Shown here: in pieces, positions 15,398-21,009 of the stretch
Numbering within the stretch: position 1 is the stretch's first letter
Layout of the letters: each line of letters opens with the position of its first letter
Origin: Desulfobacteraceae bacterium
GTDB taxonomy: Bacteria > Desulfobacterota > DSM-4660 > Desulfatiglandales > B25-G16
Direction: 5' to 3'
Assembly: GCA_030615565.1 (NCBI GenBank)
Contig: JAUWZC010000009.1
Location: 1 to 21,009 of the forward strand
DNA length: 21,009 nt
Notes under the pieces: generated by a model
What the model was told of the DNA's origin: nothing
Database searches by the model: none
Seen by the model: only the letters and a program-made list of their open reading frames with translations
Program-made: the position numbers and the translations under genes

Positions 15398-15636
15398 ACA
15401 TACCCTCCATTACTCTAAACGTATAGGCAGTAGGGATTTCTTCTCCGTTGAGCCTTCTCCTGTACCTGTCAAGAACCATGTCTCTATCGTCAGGATGGAT
15501 AAAATCATCAAAGGGGAAGGCGGTACTTTTCTTCCAACACTTGCAATTCTTCCTCGACCTTTTTGTATCTAACAATATCCTTCTCTAATTCCCTGACCCT
15601 TTGATCCAATTCTTCATACGTCGGCTTTTGTGCCAT
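15348..15636 (-). pseudogene. Degraded PAS-domain sensor kinase (N-terminal part)
   Basis: From the ATG at 15636, preceded by a perfect caggagg site, the minus strand reads MAQKPTYEELDQRVRELEKD and a coiled coil ending VLEEKYRLPL, with a stop at 15508. This is the classic start of PAS-type histidine kinases of deltaproteobacteria. The next frame continues as FDDFIHPDDRDMVLDRYRRR and LNGEEIPTAYTFRVM, the second half of a PAS domain, and stops at 15348. The first half of the PAS domain and everything after it, including the kinase, are missing: one internal deletion with frameshift plus loss of the 3' end. Confidence 0.75.
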
Positions 15637-15807
15637 TACAGTATCCTCCTGTTGAAAATAAACAAAGACCACTCACACGCGGGCCTTTACTATGCGTATG
15701 CCTCTTGCCAGCTCCATAATTAGTTGTGTTTATCCCTGAATGTGGGCATTTTCTTCACCAGTTATCACTTCTGAATATGGATAGTGTAAAATATGCAGGA
15801 GGGTATT

Positions 15808-15843
15808 ATGCATTGCGAAACCTTTTTTAACCTTCTGAAATAA
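15808..15843 (+). CDS. Possible 11-codon ORF upstream of the ParD-like gene
   Basis: An aggaggg site ends 4 bases before ATG 15808, which opens the frame MHCETFFNLLK and a stop. The ribosome-binding site is excellent but the product tiny. It is either a leader peptide or the surviving start of a deleted gene. The promoter of the antitoxin gene follows directly. Confidence 0.25.
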   Translation: MHCETFFNLLK

Positions 15844-15847
15844 ATAG

Positions 15848-15876
15848 TTGCAAAAGGTTGCTTTTTTGTGTACTAT
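15848..15876 (+). promoter_or_regulatory. Promoter of the ParD-like/ParE module
   Basis: TTGCAA (15848-15853), a 17-bp spacer and TACTAT (15871-15876). It lies 27 bp before the antitoxin start codon, with aaggaggt between. Confidence 0.6.
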
Positions 15877-15902
15877 TACAACGAATACAAGGAGGTGCAC
15901 TT

Positions 15903-16130
15903 ATGGCTAAAGCAATTAAGATTTCAGAGGCATTAGCTACGGTTGCAGCGTTATTTGCCAAGGTAGAACACCGTTCAGTAGCAGGCCAAGTAGAATACTG
16001 GGCAAAACTTGGTAAAATAGGAGACGAAAATCCTGACCTGCCGATATCATTCATAAAGGATATTCTTCTTGGTAGGGAACAACTGCGTGCTGGCCAGAAA
16101 ACACCATATATATTTGGTGAAGGCGAATGA
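15903..16130 (+). CDS. ParD-like antitoxin
   Basis: Antitoxin of 75 residues of the ParD-like family (ribbon-helix-helix type): MAKAIKISEALATVAALFAK, then VEHRSVAGQVEYWAKLGKIG, and a C-terminal tail ending PYIFGEGE expected to wrap the toxin. A longer frame exists from 15858, but the ATG at 15903 has aaggaggt at ideal distance. It overlaps the ParE start by 4 nt (atga). It looks intact although its toxin partner is interrupted. Confidence 0.88.
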   Translation: MAKAIKISEALATVAALFAKVEHRSVAGQVEYWAKLGKIGDENPDLPISFIKDILLGREQLRAGQKTPYIFGEGE

Positions 16131-16411
16131 CGCTCCAAGTCTTTCAATCACCTCTTTTTGAAAGGCAGAAGAAGCATCTTCATCCAAAAGAAATTTGAAT
16201 ACTGGATGATGTCATCAGAAGACTTTCGGATGATCCGCAGATCGGCCAAGAAAAGAAAGGGGATTTGGCAGGTGTCTGCGTGTATAAATTCAAGGTTAAA
16301 ACCAGGCTTTTACTCCTCGCCTATGAGTTCAATGATTCCGAATTGCTATTAATTTCTATCGGATCCCATCAACACTTCTATCGGGATTTGAAGCACTATA
16401 TAAAAGCATAG
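16127..16411 (+). pseudogene. ParE/RelE-type toxin interrupted by an in-frame TGA
   Basis: The toxin frame is 95 codons with one stop. It begins MTLQVFQSPLFERQKKHLHP, then KEI and TGA at 16196-16198. After the stop the same frame continues LDDVIRRLSDDPQIGQEKKG, DLAGVCVYKFKVKTRLLLLA, YEFNDSELLLISIGSHQHFY and RDLKHYIKA. These are the conserved blocks of the ParE/RelE fold, including the KGDLAG and GSHQHFYRDL ends. There is no frameshift, only the single stop, and no good restart follows. The start overlaps the antitoxin stop. Most likely the toxin has been inactivated by a nonsense mutation while the antitoxin was kept. Confidence 0.85.
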
Positions 16412-16491
16412 CCCTTTTTCCTGGCGAATAGGCTCTTAGAATCAGTTTGCGGGGCAGTTATCAATAAATGGAGGGTTGGCTTGAATTACTG

Positions 16492-16733
16492 CTACTTCTC
16501 TTCATCGAATAAATCCTCTAATTTATTAAGAATCCCATCCAAGGTCTTTTTCCGGTATTCAGGCAATTTATAATACATTCCACTTCGCGATCTGTACCAC
16601 TTCTCCGATCTTTATTCTTTCTCCGCTCAGTCTCACTACGATGTTCAGGCCCCATATAATGCGCATTATTAGGCACTCTGCGCTCTTTATACGATCTCTT
16701 ATCTTTGTTTTTTCTGCGTTCAAAGAATAACAT
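16492..16733 (-). pseudogene. Arg-rich small protein gene with probable single-base frameshift
   Basis: The ATG at 16733 has aaaggagg ten bases upstream. The frame reads MLFFERRKNKDKRSYKERRV, then two ERRKNKD-type repeats up to ERRKNKDRRSGTDR. It then goes on as a Cys/Trp-bearing tail to a stop at 16518. In a different frame the sequence from the same point reads RSGMYYKLPEYRKKTLDGIL, then NKLEDLFDEEK and a stop at 16492, a far more protein-like C-terminus that restores the DRRSG repeat. One missing base near 16590 joins the two. The repeat 'DRRSGxDRRSG' occurs in small proteins of deltaproteobacteria of unknown role. Confidence 0.6.
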
Positions 16734-16760
16734 TCTCCTACAACCTCCTTTCGTATCCAA

Positions 16761-17117
16761 AAACCCGCAACATCTTGAGCGTAAGTACCCTGCCTAAAAT
16801 GACAACGTACGTACTGAAACCTCAGCTCTCAGAACAGTATCCATTCCGTATGCTGACGCAACATTTGCTAAGCTGTAGGCCTATGATGGAAGTATCCTCT
16901 CTGGCGTCTGGAGATTTTATGAGCAATACGTAAAGAAGTGATTGGGTCAAGAGTAAAATTTTGATCTGGAGAAATGTCAAAGGCAAAGATTTGGCCCCCA
17001 GTCATTCATTCTATTTGTTCCACTGGTTCGATCGATTGAACTAAAAATGACAAAGGTCGTAAGACATAAGGCGTGAGGAGAGAGTCAAAATTTGTTAATG
17101 AACTCCTGCTTTTTACC
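16761..17117. other. Intergenic region before the Phd-like/PIN module
   Basis: No coding frame with start and ribosome-binding site is convincing. A near-palindrome gttcgatcgattgaac lies at 17026-17041 (7 of 8 pairs). Confidence 0.35.
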
Positions 17118-17164
17118 TTGACAAATTGTACAGAATATGTCATTTTAGTTATCGAATTGTACAA
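17118..17164 (+). promoter_or_regulatory. Promoter/operator region of the Phd-like/PIN module
   Basis: TTGACA at 17118-17123 is a consensus -35 box; the matching -10 box is poor. The 9-mer aattgtaca occurs at 17124-17132 and again at 17155-17163, 31 bp apart (about three helical turns). The second copy contains the perfect palindrome ttgtacaa (17157-17164). Probable binding sites for the antitoxin or toxin-antitoxin complex. Confidence 0.55.
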
Positions 17165-17181
17165 ATTAATGAGGTGTTGCT

Positions 17182-17454
17182 GTGGGAGATTCGCTATTAA
17201 AACTTAAACTAAGTGAAGCCCGGGCCAAATTGACCCAACTGGATAAGCTTTTGAAGCCTGGTGAAGCCTTGCAGGTTAACAAAAGAGGCAAGGCATATGC
17301 CCGCATTGAGCTGCTCGGAGAGACGGATCCGTATGAGAAGGTGTTGCAAATGATTGAGGCCCTCCCGGAGGCAGAAGAAGAATTACGGCCAGTAGCTCAG
17401 AGCTATAAATCAATCTTGTATGGAAGCAAAAATGGAAACTCTGAAAGGATTTGA
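17182..17454 (+). CDS. Phd/YefM-like antitoxin
   Basis: A 90-residue antitoxin candidate. LKLSEARAKLTQLDKLLKPG, then EALQVNKRGKAYARIELLG is the N-terminal DNA-binding pattern of Phd/YefM proteins, followed by an acidic tail (EALPEAEEELRP). It starts with GTG at 17182, six bases after gaggtg. Its 3' end overlaps the PIN toxin gene by about 20-35 nt depending on the toxin start. The direct repeats upstream fit autoregulation. Confidence 0.8.
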   Translation: MGDSLLKLKLSEARAKLTQLDKLLKPGEALQVNKRGKAYARIELLGETDPYEKVLQMIEALPEAEEELRPVAQSYKSILYGSKNGNSERI

Positions 17455-17854
17455 TGAGATTTACTGCGATGCCAGTTTCTTTGTCGCGTTATTTTCAAAA
17501 AGGGACACCAAACACAAGCGTGCTTTACAACTGTTCAAGGAGATCAAGGAAAACCGAATCTTGATCCACACCTCCTGGTTTATTATCTCGGAGGCCATGA
17601 CCGTCCTTCTTTACCAATACGGTTACTCTGAGGCGCTCACCTTCAATCAATCGATTGATCTCTATAGAGTCTATCATTCCACGAAAAGCCAACATCATCA
17701 AGCCATTGCCTTATTCAATCTCTTTGGTAAGGACAAAAAAATCTCCTTCGTGGACGCCCTTTCGCGTGTCCTCATATCAGGGGAACGTAAGAATATGCCG
17801 GCTCTCTCTTTTGATGAGGATTTTAAAACCTTGGGGCTCACTACCATTTCTTGA
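17432..17854 (+). CDS. PIN-domain toxin of the Phd-like/PIN module
   Basis: PIN-domain ribonuclease of about 140 residues. Visible acidic positions are YCDASFFVALFSKRD (first Asp), IISEAMTVLL (Glu), ISFVDALSRVLI (third, Asp) and LSFDEDFKTLGL (fourth). The frame can start at ATG 17420 or 17432; I prefer 17432 because ggaag lies seven bases upstream. It overlaps the end of the antitoxin gene, as expected for a coupled pair. The family cleaves RNA; the target is not known. It appears intact and is the third TA locus in 3.8 kb. Confidence 0.86.
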   Translation: METLKGFDEIYCDASFFVALFSKRDTKHKRALQLFKEIKENRILIHTSWFIISEAMTVLLYQYGYSEALTFNQSIDLYRVYHSTKSQHHQAIALFNLFGKDKKISFVDALSRVLISGERKNMPALSFDEDFKTLGLTTIS

Positions 17855-17876
17855 GACTTACAGCAATTTCTACACC

Positions 17877-18248
17877 TCACCTCACAGTATGGTTCTGGAT
17901 GAAGCATTCCAACTGAGATACCTGGGTTTGCGTGAGCTCCCCAAACTGCACACCACGTCGCCTCATTATTATAGAGCTGAGAGGGAATTCGCTAGTTAGT
18001 TCGAAATCTGAAATTGTATTAAATGGTACCTTCTTCAGATGAAAACCATTGTTGGCCAAATAGATTTCAAGTTCACGTGATTCGTTTAACTGATCTCCAT
18101 CGGCAATATAACGAAACGCTAGCCCACCCCTGCTGATATCTATAATTTGACCAATTTCCTTAATATGAGATCCGAATGCAGCAAATGCAAGATCTTGCGA
18201 ACGGAATCGCTTATGTTTCCTTTTGTCAACTAGCTCTTTACTGTCCAT
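17877..18248 (-). CDS. PilZ-domain protein
   Basis: A small cytoplasmic protein of 123 residues. The c-di-GMP-binding motifs of PilZ are present: the arginine motif in VDKRKHKRFR and DISRGGLAFRY (D/NxSxxG), then beta strands to RGVQFGELTQTQ. It should bind c-di-GMP and pass the signal to an unknown partner. The long frame starts at a TTG (18308); the ATG at 18248 (MDSKELVDKRKHKRF) is the more sensible start. A candidate promoter lies at 18318-18346. Confidence 0.82.
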   Translation of the reverse strand: MDSKELVDKRKHKRFRSQDLAFAAFGSHIKEIGQIIDISRGGLAFRYIADGDQLNESRELEIYLANNGFHLKKVPFNTISDFELTSEFPLSSIIMRRRGVQFGELTQTQVSQLECFIQNHTVR

Positions 18249-18317
18249 TGTTTTATGCTTCTTCCAAAAGCATGGGGGGAAGCTTCCATGAGCTTCAACC
18301 TCGTTCAAGCTCTTTCG

Positions 18318-18346
18318 ACTCTAAGATGTTATGATTACATCTGCAA
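18318..18346 (-). promoter_or_regulatory. Candidate promoter with internal inverted repeat upstream of PilZ gene
   Basis: On the minus strand TTGCAG (18346-18341), 17-bp spacer, TAGAGT (18323-18318). The spacer is nearly filled by a perfect inverted repeat, agatgt-N7-acatct (18324-18342), a plausible operator. Confidence 0.45.
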
Positions 18347-18393
18347 TAGTTAGATACAAATCTTTTGAACAGGACTGTCTTCGACCCACTCGA

Positions 18394-18720
18394 TTATCCC
18401 ATCACACCGACATTATGCGGCTTGAAGTTGATTTCAAACCAGCGGGCTGGTTTCTTTTCCAAGCCCTCAGCTTCAAAACATGCTATGGCCAACTCCAGAG
18501 TGTGATAATCCAGTTCAAAACCATCCCAGCCCAAAAAATGCAGTTGTTTGTTTATTTGCAAAAGGTTCATGTGGGGATTAACTAAAATGGTATTTGCCAA
18601 GTCCCTGATAAAGCCATGAATTATACATGGCTCCATCCCCTTCTTTTCCAAACGCTCTATAAGAATCCGTGTAAGTTGGTTCAAATCATCTCCCCTTGAG
18701 GGTTGTTTCCTTCCCCACAT
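18394..18720 (-). CDS. Unknown 108-aa protein
   Basis: A conserved-looking small soluble protein without signal peptide or membrane helix. It contains DDLNQLTRILIERLEKKGME, GFIRDLANTILVNPHMNLLQ, FLGWDGFELDYHTLELAIAC and FEAEGLEKKPARWFEINF. I do not know the family. There is no good ribosome-binding site before ATG 18720. A different frame upstream, from ATG 18785, reads ...DIQCDLCGEGNNPQGEMI and stops at 18681 inside this gene; a single missing base would join NNPQGE to DDLNQL, so the true gene may start upstream with a CxxC motif and be frameshifted here. Confidence 0.65.
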   Translation of the reverse strand: MWGRKQPSRGDDLNQLTRILIERLEKKGMEPCIIHGFIRDLANTILVNPHMNLLQINKQLHFLGWDGFELDYHTLELAIACFEAEGLEKKPARWFEINFKPHNVGVMG

Positions 18721-18738
18721 AAATCACATTGAATATCT

Positions 18739-18891
18739 TTATCCCTTACTACTTCCTTTATCATCTTCCTTTGCCTCGTTTTCATAAGTTTGAATGGTAT
18801 TGCCACACTCAATGATGGCCCGCCTTAGGAGTTCAGTGATTGGAAGTCCTGTTTTCTCTCTCCACTCTATATAAATTAAAAATCTCAGAAC
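18739..18891 (-). pseudogene. Ribbon-helix-helix fragment
   Basis: After a stop at 18892-18894 the minus frame reads ...EWREKTGLPITELLRRAIIE, then CGNTIQTYENEAKEDDKGSS to a stop at 18739. REKTGLPITELLRRAI is the helix A-helix B pattern of CopG/ribbon-helix-helix DNA-binding proteins, but the N-terminal beta strand and a start codon are missing. It is a remnant, perhaps of a fourth antitoxin. Confidence 0.5.
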
Positions 18892-19574
18892 CTATGGATA
18901 TGGACCTTTGACAGCCAGAAAAGTTTGCTTTCCCCAATTTAATAATTGCCTTTAAGAATTTCTATCTTCTAAAAAAATAAACATGACTGTCAAAGGCGAT
19001 TATAGGGAAAATTATCTTAGCCCTTCTTTAGATTTTCAGCAGAGGTAATATATTGATTCAATGGAGATAATACCATTTAGTCATCTAAAAGTCTTACTGG
19101 GCATGGAGAATAGATGGCATAAAAAAGTATAATTGAATTCAGCTATTTATATTTTCATTTGACTACCTTCTTCTATTTATCAAAATCTTCAAACATTGAT
19201 TTTCTTCAAAAATCGTTCTTTTTTAAAGCCCTTTGTTTTTTCCCATTACATTTTTTCCTTTTATAGGTGGGAGAATCAATGGTTTACATGGTGGGCAGGA
19301 ATTTTGCTAATCTTTGGATAATTAAACTGGAAAAGGCTAAACTGGATAAAAAGATACTTTTTATTGAGGGAGGGAAGGGAAACAGAGCCCCAAAAGGATG
19401 CTGAAACTCATGAAAGATTTATGGCGCCAAATTCCATGAGACCTTTGCAAAGACTGACAATTTTTGTCACCCTAAAAAAGAGGATGGGCTTTTCTGAAGT
19501 AACTGGTGGTAGTTAGCAAAATTCTACCTGAATCTTTGCCAGATTACCGTAATCATAACATTGACACTATGTCT
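18892..19574. other. AT-rich, gene-poor intergenic region
   Basis: About 680 bases with no recognised gene. One plus-strand frame with a fair ribosome-binding site (ATG 19279) is listed separately. Around 19185-19315 another plus frame reads WENQWFTWWAGILLIFG before a stop, like the end of a small membrane protein, but it has no start. Confidence 0.4.
19279..19404 (+). CDS. Possible 41-aa protein
   Basis: ATG 19279 follows gggag by five bases. The frame (MVYMVGRNFANLWIIKLEKA...) is basic and has no recognised motif. It is isolated in a gene-poor stretch and may be chance. Confidence 0.2.
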   Translation: MVYMVGRNFANLWIIKLEKAKLDKKILFIEGGKGNRAPKGC

Positions 19575-20078
19575 CTAAACCTTGTATTTACCGAAATCCT
19601 CCGGCTTGAGTTTTTCAAGAATGTCTTGCCATCTTTTCCCTTGCTCGCTTTCATCCACAGCCACACCTTCTCTAGCTGCTTCAATCTGCTTGGATTTCTT
19701 TAAAACATCATCTGAAACAAATATAGGCGCCTTAGTCCTGAGGGCGAGGGCAATGGCATCACTGGGCCGAGAATCGATTGCTGCGGGTTTGCCCCTGGTT
19801 GTAAGGTGAATAAGGGCATAGTAGGTATTATCTCTTAGGTCACAAATCTCTATTTTGTTTACCTTGATATCCGTCTTATCCATGAAGTTTTTCAAGAGAT
19901 CATGTGTCATAGGCCTGGAAAACTTTACACCTTCTATTTCGCTTGCAATTGCCGTTGCCTCAAGCAGACCTATCCAAATAGGCAAGCTCTGATTCCCCTC
20001 AATCTCTTTTAAGATGATAAATGGGGTCTTTGTAACTGGATCCATATTTAATGACACTATGGTCACCGCCTTGAGCAT
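19575..20078 (-). CDS. Bifunctional nuclease family protein (DUF151)
   Basis: A protein of 167 residues from the chosen start. It begins MLKAVTIVSLNMDPVTKTPF and has the family hallmarks LPIWIGLLEATAIASEIEG, then RPMTHDLLKNFMD and KPAAIDSRPSDAIALALRTK, APIFVSDDVL. The SRPSDAIALALR segment is the conserved core. The family was named for a plant/bacterial protein with DNase and RNase activity; most bacterial members are uncharacterised. The ATG at 20078 follows gggaggaa; the frame could extend to 20093 but there the ribosome-binding site is lost. Length fits the bacterial family. It stands alone. Confidence 0.9.
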   Translation of the reverse strand: MLKAVTIVSLNMDPVTKTPFIILKEIEGNQSLPIWIGLLEATAIASEIEGVKFSRPMTHDLLKNFMDKTDIKVNKIEICDLRDNTYYALIHLTTRGKPAAIDSRPSDAIALALRTKAPIFVSDDVLKKSKQIEAAREGVAVDESEQGKRWQDILEKLKPEDFGKYKV

Positions 20079-20100
20079 CACATTTCCTCCCATTTTTTAT

Positions 20101-20129
20101 TTTACATTCGTGGTAAGAGCCCCTGTCAA
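20101..20129 (-). promoter_or_regulatory. Promoter of the DUF151 gene
   Basis: On the minus strand consensus TTGACA (20129-20124), 17-bp spacer, TGTAAA (20106-20101), overlapping a TAAAAT. It would give a short leader that still contains the ribosome-binding site of the gene starting at 20078. Confidence 0.5.
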
Positions 20130-20393
20130 GGGAAAATGATTAATTGTTTTTGAAAAATAAATGTTATTTATTCAATTTTATATTAGCAGTCCGATCAATG
20201 AACAAAAGGTTTAAGGCAGTATGGCTCTTCAGAGGGGTCTATAATCAATAGTTTTATTTGAATTAAGCTCAAACTACAGTTTTATTTGCAAATACGCAAC
20301 AGAGCTATTTCCGCTTTTGGCTTTGATAGACCCTTTGTCAGGGGTAAGGATTATTAGAGGGTCGTCGAGTCTAAATGCATATGAGATGGAGTA
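20130..20393. other. AT-rich intergenic region behind the isomerase gene
   Basis: No coding frame is seen. gaccct (20329-20334) and agggtc (20358-20363) can pair, but the loop is long and no U-run follows, so a terminator is not supported. Confidence 0.35.
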
Positions 20394-21009
20394 TCACGGA
20401 CCTTCCGTCAGAAATCTCTCGACTTTTGCCTTTTCTTTCAGTTTCTGAACGTAGAGATTTACTTCTTTCTGAACCTTCTGCTGCTTGAGATAGCGTCCAA
20501 GCCTGTCTTTGATGTCCTCAAAAGCGAGGGTAGCTTCAGGTTTTCTCTCCATGACTTTAATCAGGTGGTATCCGAACCTGGTCTGAACAATGTCACTCAC
20601 ATCACCCGGCATTATAGCAAAAGCGGCCTCTTCAAAAGGCTTTACCATCTGTCCCTGGCCAAAGTAGCCCAGATCCCCACCCTTGGCACTACTAGGACCT
20701 TGGGAAAATTCTTTGGCAAGTGCTGCGAAATCCTCACCTTTTTGCAGCCTATGCTGGATCTCTTCAATCTTTTTCCGTGCTGCAGCCTTCTTTGATTCAT
20801 CCGCCTGGGGCTCAACCTTGATCAGAATGTGGCTGGCCCGCACCTGCTCAGGTTGTTTGAATAAAGCCGGGCGGCTCTCATAGAAGGCCTTGATTTCCTG
20901 GTCTGAAACCGTAGCCTTTTGAGCAATGTGCGTATCAATGAATTGCTGAATGGCCAGCCCCTGTTTAAGCTGAGCTTTTATGGCGGCCTTGGAGAGATTC
21001 AGCTTGACC
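20394..21009 (-). CDS. Peptidyl-prolyl cis-trans isomerase, SurA/PpiC type, 5' truncated by window
   Basis: Parvulin-type foldase, probably periplasmic, helping outer-membrane or secreted proteins fold. The frame is open to the end of the window. First comes part of the SurA N-terminal chaperone region (AAIKAQLKQGLAIQQFIDTH, TVSDQEIKAFYESRPALF). Then a parvulin domain: VRASHILIKVEP, HRLQKGEDFAALAKEFSQGP, AKGGDLGYFGQGQMVKPFEE, and DIVQTRFGYHLIKVMERKPE. A C-terminal helix ends LKEKAKVERFLTEGP. The active-site marks ASHILI, GGDLGYF and FGYHLI are all present. The start and signal peptide lie outside the window. Confidence 0.93.
   Translation of the reverse strand, partial: VKLNLSKAAIKAQLKQGLAIQQFIDTHIAQKATVSDQEIKAFYESRPALFKQPEQVRASHILIKVEPQADESKKAAARKKIEEIQHRLQKGEDFAALAKEFSQGPSSAKGGDLGYFGQGQMVKPFEEAAFAIMPGDVSDIVQTRFGYHLIKVMERKPEATLAFEDIKDRLGRYLKQQKVQKEVNLYVQKLKEKAKVERFLTEGP

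Noticed and set aside
15827..16147. 106-codon minus-strand frame over the ParD-like gene
   Set aside because: It is a shadow of a clear antitoxin gene that has a promoter and ribosome-binding site.
16196..16230. TGA in the ParE frame as a selenocysteine codon
   Set aside because: The position is not a Cys or redox site in the family, and the only downstream stem (gatg/catc) is too weak for a SECIS element.
19185..19315. Small membrane protein ending WFTWWAGILLIFG
   Set aside because: There is no start codon in the open part and the stretch is AT-rich enough to yield such residues by chance.

Overview
The window reads as a piece of an uncultured, Gram-negative, deltaproteobacterium-like (Desulfobacterota) chromosome. 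This is an inference. It rests on exported lipoprotein and SurA-like envelope genes, on a PAS-kinase N-terminus of the 'MAQKPTYEELDQRV' type, on an Arg-rich 'KDRRSGTDR' small protein, and on a TolB-like/TPR membrane protein of a kind I associate with that group. No rRNA, tRNA, CRISPR array or complete insertion sequence was found.

Layout. 1-1062 (+): 3' part of an acyl/malonyl-CoA synthetase. It converges, with a 32-nt overlap, on a leftward run at 7211-1031. That run holds a FlgT-like exported protein, a TPR lipoprotein with a CsgG/LpoB-like domain, an exported CsgG/LpoB-like protein with six fibronectin type III domains, and an O6-alkylguanine-DNA alkyltransferase. A good sigma70-type promoter lies just upstream of the FlgT-like gene. 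7385-8055 holds unplaced coding-like debris. 8855-8119 (-) is a small operon (78-aa unknown plus exported DUF2141-like protein) ending in an intrinsic terminator. 9025-11004 (+) is a large membrane protein with a TolB-like domain and TPRs, separated from that operon by an 18-bp perfect palindrome. 12113-11289 (-) is an MBL-fold hydrolase, 12800-12372 (-) a VanZ-like membrane protein, and 13444-13175 (-) an HU protein. HU is followed by a histidine-kinase fossil, a possible 29-aa ORF and a strong terminator.

13.4-18.9 kb is an accessory, decaying region. It has three toxin-antitoxin loci in 3.8 kb: AbrB/PIN, ParD-like/ParE with the toxin interrupted by an in-frame TGA, and Phd-like/PIN. It also has a PAS-kinase fossil, a frameshifted Arg-rich small gene, a ribbon-helix-helix fossil, a GC-rich repeat and a hairpin-dense ~200-bp element. 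PilZ and a 108-aa unknown follow. After an AT-rich, gene-poor stretch the window closes with a bifunctional-nuclease (DUF151) gene and the 3' part of a SurA/PpiC-type peptidyl-prolyl isomerase, both leftward.

Most notable: four proteins in 11 kb carry related CsgG/LpoB/FlgT/TolB-type domains, three of them in one leftward run with TPR and FN3 modules. This suggests an envelope assembly or sensing system I cannot match to a named one. The other strong signal is the density of broken and intact regulatory/TA genes between 13 and 19 kb.
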